DNA of 64,000 bases from Vitis vinifera. Its lineage: Eukaryota; Streptophyta; Magnoliopsida; Vitales; Vitaceae. The stretch is from positions 1,189,501 through 1,253,500 of the forward strand of contig NC_081811.1 in NCBI RefSeq assembly GCF_030704535.1, written 5' to 3'. Every line of letters starts with the position of its first letter. Within the stretch, counting starts at the first letter, position 1. Shown piece by piece: positions 40,575 to 54,100 of this stretch. The notes under the pieces are model-generated. The model saw only the letters and a program-made list of their open reading frames with translations, had not been told where the DNA came from and made no database searches. The position numbers and the translations under genes were made by a program.

Positions 40575-42093
40575 CTGATGTCCTCCAAAAAGTTTTAGTC
40601 CTAGCAAGTATTCACAGAACAAAATTAACAAAAAGTTCCAATTCTATCAAGCAGCCAAGAAAACGAAGATAAAATAGGAAGGACAGTGTTTGGGGGTTGA
40701 GTGTGTGGGACATACAAGAAGAACAAATATATTACAGCAAGAATCAATATTGAAATAATAAACACATATCCACCATTAGATACCATTTCTATCAGGCACA
40801 CAAAACAGTAAACTTCAAACAAGTCAAGCCCAAACCCCACATCATGGGGTCACATGCTCAAAAGGGAACAGTTAAAGTTGGAATTCATGGGAGTTGCCTC
40901 AAAATGCCCTGAGAAAAGGCGTAACATGAGGAGCTAAAGGACTTACTATGACCATAAAGTAAGCATCCTCAGCTTAACCAAGCTTCGCTTACTTCCCTGC
41001 AGACATGGGCATGGGGTACAAGATGTCTGACAAGAGATCCGAACAATCAATATACCCTACAAAATCGCAGGAGACCTAATTCCAGAACACTACCACTTCC
41101 AAAAATCAATGCACTTAGACAGTTAGGACCATAACAAGAATCATATTTTGTTTTCCTATTTCCCACTCAATCGTTATCCTCCACGGCACTGTCCTACAGC
41201 TATGCAGGTTTTGTCAGCCTCAGCAAGTCCAAATCCCAAACTTGAGGTAGGCAATTAGATGAAGACATATACCCACGAAACAAATCTTTCATAATCAATA
41301 CAGAAAGAAAATGCTCAATTATTTCAATGATCTCTTAGAAGTAAACAACCAAGAAAAACACAGCTTCACGATCAAAGAGTTAATATCACATCTCATAAGT
41401 GCAGCATTCTAACCTAAAACCCACAATTGAAGTCGGATAACATTTTAAATAGGCAAGTCTTTCGCCCCCTTCAAACAGATATAGTATAGTTTTCCCCAGG
41501 AACTCTCAAGAAACATATCAGAATTGGGGCTTAGTTCTAATTTGGCGGCTATGGGACGCCTTCATAGTACATTATCAAGATGTATTTTCAAATGCCCGGT
41601 GAAAGAAAAAAAAAACATAATGGGGTATTGGACATTCAAACAACACCTATCTTGAAGCAGCCCTCCGTTTGGTTGCCAAGAAAAGGAAGGAAATGAAAGC
41701 TCAAATCTCACATTTTCTACTGTTTACTTCCCAGAAATAGAAAAACCGAACTTTACTCAGCCAAATAACCAACAACACAATCGAACCGACTATTCCGCTT
41801 TTCAACATAAAGTTCCCGCTGCCCACTTACTTCTCTCACCCGACACTTTCCCAGACACCAAACAGAAACCCCCCAAAAAAGCCCAAAACAGAAATTCTTA
41901 CAAAAACCCAATGCAAGAAGAAGCAAAGCAAGAAACAGTAGACAGAACATTACCGACAAATGGAGTAAAAGGCAAATCAGAACAAACCCACATAAAAAAA
42001 GAGCCAAAAAAATTCAGAAATCTTCTTGGGAAAATCCAGAGAAGAAACAAAAGAAAAGAGCAGCCACCCAAAAATTGAAAAAAGAAAAATTAC
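40575..42093 (-). other. Probable NEK 5' UTR intron
   Basis: On the minus strand CTTTGG|GTAATTTTTC (42094) is a good donor and GGACATCAG|GTGGGAGG (40575) is an acceptor 22 bp upstream of the ATG. The sequence between has no supported coding exon. A leader intron is common in this gene class, but the junction is inferred. Confidence 0.45.
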
Positions 42094-42306
42094 CCAAAGA
42101 AGTGGAAGAAGAAGAAGAAGTAGATCTCTAGCTCAGTGGTGGTGAAAGAAAACAACAAAGGAGGAAAAACAATAATATTACTAGAAAATCTGTACTATTT
42201 AATTAATATATTTTTATAGATCCTTTGTTTTTTATAGAGAAAGGGGGCGGCAAAAGAAGAAAGAAGAAGGTGAAAGTGAGAGTGAAAAAATTCAAAGTTC
42301 AAATAA

Positions 42307-42326
42307 AGAGAGAGAGAGAGAGAGAA
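42307..42326 (-). promoter_or_regulatory. (GA)n / CT-rich tract at the NEK 5' end
   Basis: The AGAGAG run reads as a CTCTCT pyrimidine tract on the NEK strand, 200-250 bp upstream of the inferred leader exon end. CT/Y-patch and GAGA-type tracts often mark plant core promoters and 5' UTRs. Confidence 0.4.
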
Positions 42327-42429
42327 GCGTGGTGGGTCAAATGGATCTATTAATTCTTTGTTTCTTTCTGCTTTTGTGGATTCTGAAAAGTACTTCATGC
42401 ATTTGGGTAAAACACACTTCATGGATTTT

Positions 42430-45400
42430 CAAATTTTTTTGAATTGCTTCTCATACTTTTTCCCCGTAGCAGTCTCATACTTACTAATCTTTTTATCATA
42501 AAAATTTTGAAATCTCTAATACTATAATGATAAAAAATTAATAAATATTTAAAATCATTATCAAACAAACTCTTAATTTAATAAATAATATTTTTCATAT
42601 TTATACAAATATTTTCGAAATACAATATACTTTTCAAAAATTTTAAATGTCGGGAATTATATCATGCAGTTGACTAATTAAAAATGAAAAAGAAAAAAAA
42701 TATATTTATGATTTGCTACTAGAGTGAGATTATCAATCTTTATTATTTTATAACCATTTTGAGTAATTGCATTAAAGTCATACCAATTCCACTAGAAAAT
42801 TAAGACATCAAATTTAATGCTTTATATATAAAAGGGAAAATAAATTAATCTTAGAAAAATAATAACATTGAAGAATATTAATTTGTTTTTTGTCCCTTTT
42901 ATTTACCCTAAAAATTATTATTATTTATTCATTTTTATTTGTCTAAAAGGTGTTAGGTTTGGACATTAAACTACAAAATTTCTCTATGAATTAATTTCAT
43001 AAGAAAGTGATGAAAACTACTTCCTAACACATAGAGCACGCCCACACTAAAGGATTTACCCCCATAAGGTGCAAAGTCACAACCAATTAATTTTAATATC
43101 ATAATTTATTTTTTTTAAATCAAGATGCTTAAACCATAATTCATTTCCCCAAAAAATAATATGATGTGAACTTTGATCAATAATTTTAATTTTTTTCTTT
43201 GTCATTATCTGAGAAATATAATAATAGGGATCTATAAAGAACAAACAAATTAAAGGGTGATTTGACTCAAAAGTTCATTGAAAATCCAATTTTAAAAATC
43301 TAACTCTTCACCCGTTTTTTGCCTCATTTAAACAAAAATACCCTTAATTTAATTTTATTTTTTTGTAAAAATTACTTTTTTTTTTAACATATATGTAAAT
43401 ACTTAAAATGTTGAATGACATTTATGTCAAAGGTTATCCTTCAAATAAAAAAAAATAAAATAATAAAAAAACTAAATTCATAGGGATTATTTCATCAATT
43501 TTAATCAATTAATTCAAAGTTATCACCCCTTTTTGACCTCATTTTGATAAAAATACCCTCAATTTTTTTTTGTAAAAATAACTCTTTTTTCTTAACATAC
43601 ATATAAATATTTAAAATGTTGAATGACATTTATATCAAAACTGGCTTATTCTTATAATAAAAATATAAAATGAACTAAATTCATAAATATAGAGATTATT
43701 TCATCATTTTTAATTAATTAATTCAAAGTTAAAGCCCTCTCTTGCAATAAAAGTAAAATGAAAAGAACAAAAATAATAAAAGAAATTAAAATAAAATATA
43801 AATTCAAATTCAATAATTTTTTTTCCTATTTCTTCAAATTTGATAATGTGACTTCTTCCTTTCTTCAATTTTCATTATGATACCAACTTGAGCTTTATCC
43901 TTATTAATAATTTTTATTTAGTTGCATTCACGGTGGGATAGTTAGTGGCTTGTCCACTAAATTAGTGGATTGAACCCTAACTTTTCTTCTCTAATTATTG
44001 TTTGGTACGATAATAATTTGAGTGGAAAAGCATATTTTGTTGTGTTTGGAGTGATTGAAAGTATGAAGTTTTTAGGTTAATTGTTGATATGATTCACTAA
44101 GTATGAAATTTTATTTTGATATACTTAATTTATCGTGTCATATTAATGTAATTATGATTTCATGTGCACAATTCATTTAATTATCATGCTTGCGAGATTG
44201 GCTTATTCTATAATCATAGGTTTTAAAAATCTTTTTTAAAATAAGATCCTTATTAATAACCTATATTAATTACATGAATGATTTTACTATATTTCCCATT
44301 TGATACAAAAAAGACTATGACATATTTTTAAGGGTACACTAAAGAACTTGCAATTTTTTATTCAATGCACTTAAATGAATAGTTTTACAAGAGATAAAAT
44401 AGGTGAAAAACTATTAAATGGAAACGTTTTTTTCTCAATAAATGCAATGAAACTCTTCAATTTATAGAAAGACAACTCAACAACTAAAATAACACAAAAA
44501 AGTCTTGACTATTCAAGTTTTAGTTCAATCAATTGAATAGTCGTTGGTGTATTTAATGCACTATAAGCGACTATTGACATTTTTAAGGCTCAATCAAACC
44601 TCAACAAGACCTTGACTAATCGGACGCCAACTATTGGAAGAAAGAAAATTTTTATGAGCAAACTTGATTAGTTCTCAACCAAGAGAACCCAACTAATTGA
44701 ATTGATTCTCTAATCGATTCAATTGGTTAAAGACATCTTCTACTAGTTGTACAAAAAATTGTCAAAAATGTCTTTGTTCGAGGTTTTAATCTTCCAATAG
44801 CTTAGCCATTTCTTTTAAAAACCTTTATAAAATGTTTTTGAAAGAAATAAGCTTGAGGTTTTGAAATAAAACACATAATCATCCACTTTAACAATCAAAA
44901 GTAATTAGTAGTGCATAAAATATAAAAAAATAAAAAAAATTAACCTAAGTGTACTAATGAAACACATCTTATAGAAATTCCTAGACAACTTAAATATTCA
45001 ATGATCCATTTTTCATGACTTTTGAATATCTCACAAAGATACGTGAGCTTTCTTTGGAATTTATCAATAAAACCTAAAAACGTCACCTGATTTAAACATG
45101 TTAGTGCACTTAACCTTATTTTGTAATGATCAAAACGTAATTAGGAAAACCCTTAAGTTGACATAAAGCAAATAAGAAGCAATCCCACATGAGATATACG
45201 ACTTATGTGGAAACCATCTACAAAGTCTATAAAAGACTTTGTAAATGTAAAAATCATGACATTTACTAATAATAAAATAAATCCACTAATTATAAAAGAT
45301 CAAATACATATACTTACTTGGACCTAGACATTTCCTTTGTGATGAGTCTTACATTGGTTGTAATACCTATGTTTGTCTATACATCCTTGATATAATATCT

Positions 45401-45960
45401 TCGTACTCTTTAGTGAACAACTCAATGTCACGAGGCAATGAGATCAATTACCATGTTTTGGTATCTTTAAAGATAATGACAATATATTATAATTTTTTTT
45501 CTAATGCAACCAATAAATATATTTATAGGAGATAAATCTTAATAGATTGAGCATATTTTAGAAATAAAGAATAATAAGAGGTGAAATTCAGAAACAGGGA
45601 AAACACAGGAAGCTACACATGTCTAAGCACAATTCCTCTCCCTCCTAACCTCCTCTTATTTATATAAATTATTTCTCATTCTTATTCTAACAAAAAAAAA
45701 AAATTAACGTACATATATGCGATTTTTTAATTTTTAATTATGTTAAAAATAAATATATCTTATAAATAAATAAATATTATAATTTTTTTATAAGTTATTT
45801 TGTTGAAAAAATAATTTTTTATTATTATTTCTATATATTAACAATAAAAAATAAAATAATTTAAATTTAACTATATCTTAATTTAATTATACATATGATC
45901 AGGTTGGACAAAATAATACTCGAACTTGTCTCATGTTAAAGAAAAAAAAAACCTAAAAAA
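42430..45960. other. AT-rich intergenic sequence with diverged repeats
   Basis: No gene recognised. Includes the tandem unit pair at 43308-43733 and, at about 44450-44760, sequence that loosely resembles the inside of the insertion at 3163-4480 (CAATTGAATAGTCGTTGG-type stretches, then 'ggaagaaagaaaattttt'). Confidence 0.5.
43308..43733 (+). repeat. Tandem pair of ~212-bp units
   Basis: Unit A (43308-43521) and unit B (43522-43733) each begin TCACCC(G/C)TTTTT, carry a run beginning AAAAATACCCT(C/T)AATTT, then GTTGAATGACATTTATRTCAA, and end TTAATTCAAAGTT. A third, more diverged copy lies at about 55491-55705. Confidence 0.7.
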
Positions 45961-45962
45961 GT

Positions 45963-46190
45963 CTACCTTTTTGTTTGAATTCTAAGCCCATCGTAGTAGG
46001 TGCGGAAAGGGACAGAGTGAATACCTGAAAAATAAACGGTCGTTGCTATGCCTAGGCACACCATAAGTGCCGCGAGGGCCAACATGAAGTCATGTGAGAC
46101 CATCACCCTTGCTGGCCTCAGGGCCATATATATGATTGTGTGGAGGCCACCAATGGCCCAGAATTGTATCCAGGCCCAATTAAAAGTCAA
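45963..46190 (-). other. Unidentified 75-residue frame with hydrophobic segments
   Basis: Less AT-rich than its neighbourhood. The translation has two hydrophobic stretches (FWAIGGLHTIIYMAL and FMLALAALMVCLGIATTVYF) and ends LRIQTKR. I do not recognise the family. It could be a fragment of a membrane protein gene or chance. Confidence 0.25.
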
Positions 46191-47259
46191 TAAGGTATGC
46201 CCAACTTATTGTTCTGTTCATGATTCTCACCCAATAGGCCCAACTTGATATCATGGGCCATATTGCGGGCCAGTTAACCAGGCCATATCATAGGCTTGGT
46301 TATCCATGAATTTCCAAAACTTTAACAGTCTTTTTGTTTATTTATTATTAAATAGCTTTGAAATTTCTATCAACCAGATGTCTCCTTTTCTTGATAGAGT
46401 TCGAACCAAAGACCAAAAAAAAAAAAAAAAAGAAACAACAAAAGAAAATTCTTTCTTATGAGTTTGCTTAAAAGATTTGTCAAGAAAAAAAAAAAAGTAT
46501 TTTGCAAGTTTTCTTCATTTAAAGATAAAGTTTACAGGGTTTTTAAAAACATTTCTTCAATATTTTTATAAATAAAATTTAATTTGAGACTTAAATAGGG
46601 AAAATCATTTTCATGATCTATTGGCTGACATTGTACATTTATGTACAATATAACAGGTATATTTTTTTGTCTTTTCATTTATTTCTTGTAATAATCTACA
46701 AAAGGTATAAAAATGCCTCAAATTTAGTCTAAAAAATCACCTTATTTTTAAAGAAATTGTGAATTAACTTTTTTCTTCATTTCAAAATTTGTGGATTCCA
46801 CTTGGAGTTATAAAATTATTTTGTTTTGAAAAATCAAAATTATTTTTAATATGGGTTAAATACACTTTACCCTCTCAACCTTTTGTGCGTTTCATACTTT
46901 ATCATTTTATATTCAAAACCCCATACTTTGCCCTTTAAACTAATTAAATACCAACACTTCACTCTCAATTACAAACCCTTTATGAAATTATAAAAGAGAT
47001 CGATTTTTTTTCATATTTTGTTTTGAACACTAGTATGAAATTAGGTAAAGCCAATTTTGAAATAACAGTTTTAAAGTTGAATTTCCTATATGCCTTTAAA
47101 ATATAGTAATTATTAGTTTTGATTTTTTTATTTATATTTTAAACAAGATCTTCGAATGCTCATTCATGATTTTCACAAATAACTACGAAGTGTGATGACT
47201 TCGAATGTAGGTATCATTTTTCTTTGCTTAACAAATTATTTGTTGATTTTTTAAAATAA

Positions 47260-47760
47260 GTTTAGGGGCTAAAATGCAATGTTTTCATAATCGGACTGGA
47301 TAATGAATCAGAAAAGTTATTGGTTCATAGATCGAACCGGTGACATCATAAATATATAATTATATATTATAAAAATTGAAAATAATATATATAAAAGTAT
47401 GAATATAGTAATATTTTAAATATTATTAAATACAATGTATATAGTATTTAAATGTAAATATATTAAAATTAAATTATTTAATTTTAATCAATTTTATAAA
47501 TTTAAAATATATTATTTTATTTTATTTAATATTATAATTTTTTCACAAAAGAATATGTTTCTTTGTTTGAATATATTGAAATAAAAGTAAAATTAAATTG
47601 TTTAATTTTAACTAATTTTATAATTTAAAAAAATATTATATTATTTTAATTAATATTATAAATTTTTCATAAAAGAATTTGTATTTTTGTTTGTCATACT
47701 TAGCATAACAATGCATGTTGCCTGCTGGTGCTTTATGCCAGATTCATCGGATTTCGATAA
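47260..47760. repeat. AT-rich dispersed repeat candidate
   Basis: TTTCATAATCGGACTGG at 47282 and ATAGATCGAACCGGTGACATC at about 47319 are followed by AT-rich sequence with partly duplicated pieces ('aattttataaattt', 'ttttcataaaagaat') at about 47470-47670. It resembles a repeat; no ends were delimited. Confidence 0.35.
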
Positions 47761-48069
47761 GAATGAGGAGAACCTTATATACAAAACTCCTCACATGGAC
47801 TAAAGAGTGGGCCATGCAAATGGCATAAAGGTTGGGCTTTTGAATCCCTTTAAAAAGGGGCAAAAGGGGCGGAATCAGAATCAGACTGGGGTGTAAGGTG
47901 TGGGCATTGGGCCCAGTCGTGTAAAAACGAGGGGCAGAGGAGGCAAGCTGGGTTCTTTTTTAGGTTTCCACTAGTCAATTCACAAAAATTTTAATTTTTT
48001 TTATACATTTAATATCAATATTTTATTTGTTCAAATCTTTACATATAAATATCTGCATGAAATGAACAC

Positions 48070-48360
48070 AAATGTGTCCATCAAGCCCAAATTACTTGGG
48101 CTTAATTTCTAGAGCCCAAGGGCAGACCGGATTTCCACGGGCCTATGGAGTCTAGTCCAACTCTACAAGTCTGAAGACCTTATCCAATCCAACCCGAACA
48201 AACACCTAGAAACCTTGGGCCCTCCCTTCGCCCCTTCTGAGTGAAGCTACAAGCCTACAGAAATATCTTAAAGGATAGAAATTATTAACTTAATATGGTA
48301 TTAGAGTTTTGATTGAACGAAGGTTATGAGTTTGAACCTTTATTGAGCTCACGTGCTAGA
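48070..48360 (+). repeat. Possible LTR/TRIM end with PBS-like sequence
   Basis: TATGGTATTAGAGTTTTG at about 48294-48311 resembles the initiator-tRNA primer site of plant LTR elements (TGGTATCAGAG), followed by ATGAGTTTGAACC. A plausible LTR start is TGTGTCCATCAAGCCC near 48071. No partner LTR was found. Confidence 0.3.
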
Positions 48361-51300
48361 CCAAAGAAGGTTGTCGGTATTCAAAGACGTAAAATCGAAG
48401 GACACTTTCAAGAGGATGGTTACCCACATAAAGGAGGTTATCATGAAGGTGGTTGAGGAAATAATTGAAGTTTGGATGGTTGAAGGTTGGTTGAGATCAG
48501 ATTTCCAGCCGCAAGGCCCTTTTGTGAGACATTACTTTCATGGACGGCATGTCCAAATTCTGGCAAAGAAATGCAGAGCAATAGGGCCCATGAATGCAAC
48601 TTGGAGATGGGCTCCATGGGCTCCATGGAGGCCCATGACCAGATTGTCAAAGTTATGGCCAAACCACAAGTGGGGACTATACACATTTCTCATCACCTTT
48701 CATAAATTCTTTTCCTTCTCTTCATGGCTAACAAACAAGTGCATGATCCAAAACAATCATGGTCACTTTATATTTTATGTGATGAAGATATTTATAAAAA
48801 TTACATGACATAACACTGTATTAATAATTCTCGGATTTATGGATAATTGATGATGAAGCGATAAAAGAAAAATTATTTTAAAGGCTTAGCTAGTTTCCTT
48901 GATAGAGAAAACCATTTGTCCATGGAGTTCTGTTCATGGGTCCGAGGGAGCATGGACACCACATGGAAAAGTGAGTTTCTCTTTAATTTTGTTGCAGGAG
49001 TTCACCAATGGGGAGGCACTGAGGTACAAAAATGCATCAAGAGCCCCACATTTCACCTTCAATTATATGAACAAAGTCCATGAAATGTCTCCCCCACACT
49101 TCCAAGACATGCCCATCACCTCCATTTTGTTCTTTTTTTTTTTTTTCATTCATTGTTTTTCCTTTGAAGATTCCTTTTTTAAAAAAAAAGTAATATTCTT
49201 GTCTTTCAGGGTTATCTTTTGCTAAATCTTTTAACTTTGCCTCTATTGACATGTATCTCTGGATTGTCTTTATGTGACATCTTTGTCTTTGATCAATTTA
49301 CAAGAGGCATGGTATATTAGTATTAGCTTTTATGACAAAGGGAAATGAATTTTTCCCAAGGTTTTTCCATGAATTTCAGTCCTGAATCATGATGTTTTTC
49401 TACAACTTGCTGTGTGCTAGGGCATGTGCCTGAAAAGAAAGATGACTTAACAGTAGGTTTTCTCAAGGGGAAAAAGACTAAAGAGGAGATGAAAATGGAA
49501 TCACGCCATGTATGCATAGGCCTAGGGCAGACTGCACCAAAAATAATTGATCATTCTGATAAGGTGATGGCCCAAAGGAGGCACGGTTTGTCCCAAACTT
49601 CGCATGTCGGTTTCTACTTTGCCTTTAGGAATGGAACTAGGAATCTATAAAAGAAGTGGAGAAACTTCAACAAAGGTCTACAACCATGTGTTTAATTTCC
49701 AATTCAATGGAGAATAGTTGTTGACACAGGAACACTACTCCCAGACAAAAACATGTACTATTGGCACTCATTGCGAAATAAGGATTCAGCAATTCACACT
49801 TTCACTGCATAAGAATGTCCCAAGAAAATTCTACACAAAGAGTTTTTATGAATAGACTTGGAAAGATTTATCGATATGTTCAAGTGGAAGTTGAAAAGAA
49901 AGACGTGCGAGGTTTCTAGGAAATATAGGCAACTTTTAGAGGTATATCCCACCTATGAAATCAACCCTTATAGCTAGAAGTCACTGTATTATGAAGAAAT
50001 AACGTCTAAACTGGTTGAGTAAGCCAATCGACCTTCATACACACTGTCTTATAATTGATCTGATATGGATATAGATGAAAGGACATCAATCAAACTTTTT
50101 CATCTTCTGTACGTTTCATTTATTTTTTAGCTGCCTTGAGCACGAACGTACGCCAGCGGATTACCACAAGACCGAAAATCTCATCGCCCACTTGCTAGTG
50201 TCTGACCATTCATCGTTAAGCTTAGCAGACACTCAATTTGGACCATGATCATATCAGTATTAGAACCACACATTTCTCCATGAAATGTGATCAACATATG
50301 TTTGAGGTGAATCCATCAGGAGATATGCCATATTGTTGTTATATAAAGTTGGTATGGGCGGTAGTGGATTTGATGCCTTCTTCACAAGATCCACTAGAAA
50401 ACCTAATCTTTTGGACCACAAGTACATGACCCACATTTCCATTCAGCTAGCTTTGTCCAAAATGTATAGCTTGAGATGCTCCATCACATATAGTGGGTCA
50501 GCTGGAATCTGAAGCACAAAGTTGGCAAGACCTGGAGAAAGATGAAAGGAATATGCAAAAGGAAGGTTGAGTACTTAAAGAAGTTGGAAAGGTTTAGTTC
50601 TCAAAGGAGGACAAAAGGCTAAGAACCTTCAAGCAGGGATGGTTGTGGATGCAGTTACACAATGGCAAAAGGGATTGCAGAAGGCATGTGAACCAGCAAT
50701 AATACTAGAAGAAGTGGAAGTTCCTTTCACTAAGTCACACCTTTTCTTTTGATTTTATATGATTATTTTCTGACCCCCCACATTCAGCCTTTTGTGGTAT
50801 GTATGATCATCTGTAAGGTGATGAGGGACCTTCCCATTTTTCCCTTTTGTCATGTTGCAGTTCCAAAATGTGGTGTTGCTGGTTTATCCTCTGTGGCACA
50901 TAGCATTATCATATGGAAAGGCCAAAGGTTTATAAAACCTGGAACTCAGCCAATAGAATTGGACAAGTTTCATCAACATCAAAACAATGTATACCTTAAC
51001 TTTATTCTTGTGCATTCCTTTTCCCATAACCCAATGGCGTGAATTCTTAACCAACACAATATAACAACCCATTTCCAACCGTCTGATACCATTCGTAGAC
51101 ATTATTTGTTGTAATGACCCGTATTCAATAATGTAAATATTATTTGCTTTAAACTTAATGGGTCCTCACGATTTTAAAATATATCTATATAATTAAATAT
51201 ATATATAGTATTGAAAACTTTTTTTCCCTATCAAATGGGGAATATTATAATTTTGAAGACATTAGATAAAATTGAAATAATATAGAGAAGAAGAGCATGA

Positions 51301-54100
51301 CCCCAATATGAGTTTTAAAGTTGTAAATAACCCTTTGGGCCCAGAATAGGTAATATCGATGCAATTTGAAGTGAGTTGTTACAAACAAAATATTAATAGG
51401 AATCAAAAATTGATATCACAATTTTAGAGACATAAAATAAAATTAGAAAAATTTAAGGAAGTTAGAATCGACCAAAGACACGTTTTTAAGTTGTGAGTAG
51501 CCTTTTGGGCGTAGAATACGTCAATTTGAGTGGATCATTACAAACAATGTCTTTATAGGAATCAAAAACCAACAAATTAGTATGCTTTGATAGGTTAACA
51601 TCTCCGTTGACTCGAATAATCTGCTAATATGGACATGGTTTGAAGATCCTCATGATCACATGAGAAAATTTTCCCATGAATGGTCTGATATCTCCATCCC
51701 TGGTTAGTACCATGGGGGCCATGAGTACTTGTTTGAATCCACACATGAGGCTGGCATTATTGGCCCCCATATTTCTTCTCAGTCTTTGGGATACAACCTC
51801 AGGGATCGGCTACGTGTTCGCTCCTCCACCACCATTCATCTTCCACAGTTCTACAACTTTCTACGTCGGTATGAATGGAAATCATCCTCGGCCCTCTTGT
51901 AGGGCCTCCCACCTTTCCATATATACCTGGCAGAAACAAATAAGCAGGTTCAATGTTCTTAAGAAAACTGATCAATAATCCCAACAACTCCCCATGGAAT
52001 CATGATTTTTAAGCTCAATAAAATGATCGTGATGATGTAACAGTGTTACCACGTTCTAATGGAGGGCCATATTTTTCACATGTACTGTTTGCTAAGTCAA
52101 TTATCACGCAAGGATTCGCCAAGAACGGTGAAGATGTCACTGAAAACAAGAGGACAGTGGCATAATTCAGGTGGAATATTTGTTGGGTTATTAGAGTTCC
52201 AGGGCTGCCATTGGCCAATAATGGAGATACATTCTCTGTGGCCACCATAGCTGCCTTCACCAAAGATGATTCCCATGCTCTCACCCGCCTTTTTCGAAAT
52301 GGATAACTCACTTATGGTGTCTTCCAAGTGCCTGAAAATTTCAATGAAAACCAACCAATAATGCAGGGAAAAGAGTGTAATTGAGTCGATGAAAACACCC
52401 CCATTCAAAGCATAATTGACGATCCCACTGCATTCTATCAGTGGAGGGGGTTATCATATCAATTTGTATAATGACATGCAACCTCCATATAGATATTATT
52501 TAGTCTTAGTCCAAAGGTTCCACATGATTTTGGACTTGCTCCCTTCATATACACCTTGTCCGTTTTGAGCTCATAAGATTTTCATGGCTTTAAATCATAT
52601 TTACAAAGTTGAAAGAAGTTAATACATATAGTTAATTTTTTCCTCAATCTGATATGAGATATTACATTTTTATTGTATCTCATGAGATTATGAGACCAAA
52701 CAGAGAGACAACCTTAGAAGGGTTGGAGATCGACTTTGATAACATTTATAACAATTCGCTTTCTCTTATGTAAATGTTGTCCACTCTAATCTCAAAAAAT
52801 CTTCATGGTTACAAGAAGATATATATATTTATATATATATATATATAGTTTTAAAAACTTTTTTCCCAATCCGATATAAGATATCACAATTTGATTACTT
52901 TAGTAGAAGTGAAGATGACAAACCGACCTTATCACCCATGCATCTCTTTTATGATTAGACTAAAATGTGATGTCTGATTGTGTTAGGAGGTTGTCACACT
53001 GATCAAAGTGGTGCAGCTGGTAACTGCTAATATCAAGAAGATGAGGCTTTTGTTTATTCCATGTTTGTCAGCCTCTCTACCTACCAATAATTCATTGTTA
53101 TCTGATTAATCAACAGTCTAACAAGTCAAATTAGCTCATTTCTTTACCAGTTTTCCTCCAACTGCTACATTGAAACTGTTCTTGCTCTCCACCAGGGGTC
53201 AACTCCTGCTACCATTTCTTCATCAACCCACATGACATCTCCCTGCGCTTGAATAAATTTATTGCATCTGTGCCATGAGTTCTACTGCATATTCCCATAA
53301 AAACAATACTTGTCAGGAAGAACAAACATAAAACATTTGTCACATACAGAAATGCCATCCAACATACAATATTAATCTCTTCATGATAAAGCAGTGCATT
53401 TTCATTAACTCAAAAGATTAAGATATATGCTTGTCTTGCTCTTCTGCAAGTCAACCTATTTGAAATCTTTACTGCCACATTATTTTTCATTTGATTTGAG
53501 TCTAGCCAGATAATGTGGATCGTAGCTGTCCCTGTTGCAGTCCTAAAGAATCCAACTAATGCGACCATACAAGCGCACTAAGGGTCATTAAAATTCCTGA
53601 CTGGAATGATGTATTCACCTTTGAAGATTTTTAGTCCTGTGGGTGCTGTCCATGAGATTTTTACCAAGAATGGATTGGTCAGGTCTGCAATCAATGTCTC
53701 TAAGAATCTGTTTGGCTGCCTGGAAACGGCATGAGCAAAGACTTGGACAAAGTAGACTAGTGAACCTAAAAAGGTAAATTATATATGCCAAGAAAAAGTC
53801 GTGGCCTAACTGTTTGTTCAGACTGTATCAAGAACTCTCTTGCATATGAAAGAAAATGGTGATAAAGCTTTTGCTCAACTGATGTGTAATATCTCACGTT
53901 GATGGGAGAGAGAAGTTTCTACTGAATTTCTCTTATTGTTTTAATTAGCTAAACCCGTGTTTTAGCTAAACATGTATTTTTAAGTGGTGAGGACTTATTT
54001 GTGTCATAGCAAATAATATCTCGTATGGATATTTATGCAGGTGAGAATGCTTTGTTTTAAACTCTTTCAATCTTATGTTTGATGTGAAGTGGATCGTTAT
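48361..54100. other. Intergenic region with short unrecognised frames
   Basis: The composition is less AT-rich than its surroundings, and short open frames occur (for example 48353-48808 plus and 51676-51978 plus), but none shows a family motif and frames overlap on both strands. It may hold decayed gene or transposon sequence. I cannot name any. Confidence 0.4.

Noticed and set aside
43308..43733. CRISPR-like or regulatory direct repeats
   Set aside because: Units are ~212 bp without short regularly spaced repeats, in a plant nuclear setting. Simple tandem duplication explains them.
48310..48340. tRNA-like GGTTATGAGTTTGAACC
   Set aside because: Not part of a foldable cloverleaf. It fits better as sequence next to an LTR primer site.
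48353..48808. 151-residue plus-strand frame
   Set aside because: Overlaps an 81-residue minus-strand frame, shows repeated low-complexity sequence (TGGGCTCCA) and no family motif. Probably chance.
51676..52408. Several 60-103-residue frames on both strands, possibly a decayed gene
   Set aside because: Overlapping frames on both strands with no motif I can name. Insufficient to call a pseudogene.
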